Origin: UBA987 sp047620825
GTDB taxonomy: Bacteria; Bacteroidota; Bacteroidia; NS11-12g; UBA9320
DNA length: 5,374 bases
Reading direction: 5' to 3'
Assembly (NCBI GenBank): GCA_047620825.1
Contig: JBLHOC010000192.1
Location: 1 to 5,374, forward strand
Each line of letters starts with the position of its first letter. Position 1 is the stretch's first letter. The position numbers were made by a program, and so were the translations under genes. Positions 4,995 through 5,374 of the stretch are shown here, piece after piece. The notes under the pieces were generated by a model that ran no database searches, was not told where the DNA came from, and worked only from the letters and a program-made list of their open reading frames with translations.

Positions 4995-5268
4995 GAGTGG
5001 CTATTTCGGTTCAATTAGTGCCACCCATTTCGGTTTAACAGTGCCAGTGATTTCGGTTCAAACAGTGCCACTTATTTGAGTACTGAATGATTCATTTCGG
5101 TTCAAACCGTGCCACTCTAAAAGATCAAGTTTAACAAATGCCTAACTCGCAGGAAAAAGACACTGTGATATGGCGAATGGACTTGATTCTATGGATTTAA
5201 AACAAATTATCTGCCTTCATTTGGAGGGCCTGAGCAATCGTCAGGTAGGCGAACAATTGAGTGTAAGT
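4994..5268 (+). mobile_element. Left end of an IS21-family insertion sequence, truncated
   Basis: The element seems to begin with TGAGTGGC at 4994, which breaks the abortive-infection-like gene. A multi-copy subterminal repeat array (5003-5115) is followed by the start of an istA transposase gene at 5170. IS21-family elements characteristically have several copies of a repeat inside each end, bound by the IstA transposase, and a 5' istA gene followed by istB. Homology to IstA stops at 5268 after 33 codons. No istB and no right end are in the window. The fragment can no longer encode its own transposition. The exact left boundary is inferred from the TG start and the loss of host-gene sequence. 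Confidence 0.75.
5003..5115 (+). repeat. Four copies of the IS21-type subterminal repeat
   Basis: Copies lie at 5003-5024, 5027-5046, 5050-5071 and 5094-5115. Each begins ATTTCGGTT and ends GTGCCA(C), with a variable middle (caattа-like, taaca, caaaca, caaacc). Start-to-start spacing is 24, 23 and 44 bp, close to two helical turns and then four, so the sites would lie on the same face of the helix. This is the expected layout of transposase-binding sites at an IS21-family end. GTGGC at 4997-5001 forms an inverted repeat with GCCAC at 5020-5024, placing the first copy right at the presumed tip. Confidence 0.8.
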
Positions 5269-5295
5269 CTTCAAACTAATGTTCACCAGAGATAG
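5170..5295 (+). pseudogene. istA: N-terminal fragment of IS21-family transposase IstA
   Basis: The frame from the ATG at 5170 reads MANGLDSMDLKQII, then CLHLEGLSNRQVGEQLSVS. This is the well-conserved N-terminal helix-turn-helix of Bacteroidetes IstA proteins, normally followed by something like RNTVN and several hundred residues including the DDE catalytic domain. Here similarity ends at codon 33 (5268), and the frame runs for eight unrelated codons to a TAG at 5293-5295, 41 residues in all. The catalytic domain is absent, so the gene is dead. The sharp loss of homology points to a deletion or secondary insertion at 5268/5269 rather than a point mutation. Confidence 0.8.
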
Positions 5296-5374
5296 TGAAA
5301 ATTAAGTCATAAATTTAATCTTTGCAACAGGTGTTGCTTTCTTCTTTTTTTCATTGTTCTTAGTTTAATTAAAT
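5269..5374. other. Unassigned sequence after the istA break, possible edge of a second element
   Basis: The sequence is AT-rich, unrelated to IstA, and runs to the window end. On the minus strand one frame is open from the window edge to a TGA at 5307-5309 and would end MKKRRKQHLLQRLNL. It could be the C-terminus of a gene whose body lies outside, with the break at 5268 being the end of a second insertion sequence, but 22 codons are too few to judge. A small perfect inverted repeat gcaaca-gg-tgttgc (5324-5337) followed on the plus strand by a T-rich run could be a weak terminator. No function is assigned. Confidence 0.3.

Noticed and set aside
5302..5363. Minus-strand frame ending KKKKATPVAKIKFMT as a gene end
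   Set aside because: It has an in-frame stop only about 20 codons upstream, so it cannot be the tail of a longer intact gene.

Overview
The window looks like the chromosome of a member of the Bacteroidetes (Bacteroidota), probably flavobacteria-like. It is AT-rich. Intergenic regions carry TAnnTTTG promoter boxes of the Bacteroidetes type, and start codons lack Shine-Dalgarno sequences. The layout has der directly downstream of era, and there are small lipoproteins with short basic signal peptides.

Left part (1-744): the tail of an unrecognised plus-strand gene converges with, and overlaps by 15 bp, a small minus-strand lipoprotein gene. Upstream of that lies a second lipoprotein gene, a very Glu/Ala-rich heptad-repeat protein, with its own promoter box (779-786) and a strong terminator (421-448). 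The T-tract of that terminator runs into the next start codon.

Core part (818-3460): era and der form a minus-strand pair encoding the ribosome-assembly GTPases Era (30S) and Der (50S). A canonical Bacteroidetes promoter (3116-3146) precedes era. Diverging from it on the plus strand is a second promoter (3155-3162) that appears to drive an initiator tRNA-fMet gene (3348-3419), closed by an intrinsic terminator (3431-3460). Between promoter and tRNA lie about 180 nt holding two degenerate tRNA-fMet-like repeat units (3177-3249 and 3275-3340). Both share short blocks with the tRNA, and both carry a six-base-pair hairpin with two compensatory base-pair changes. This is the most unusual part of the window. 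It may be an undescribed structured leader or the residue of duplicated tRNA genes.

Accessory part (about 3461-5374): a minus-strand lipoprotein of the HpaA (neuraminyllactose-binding haemagglutinin) type stands opposite a plus-strand pair, a small XRE/Cro-type regulator and a membrane protein resembling putative phage abortive-infection (AbiC-like) proteins. The latter is cut at about residue 115 by the left end of an IS21-family element. That end has four copies of a 20-22 bp repeat and the first 33 codons of istA. The istA fragment then breaks off into unrelated sequence at about 5268, suggesting a second insertion or deletion. The right half therefore reads as a decaying defence/mobile region next to the tRNA gene.
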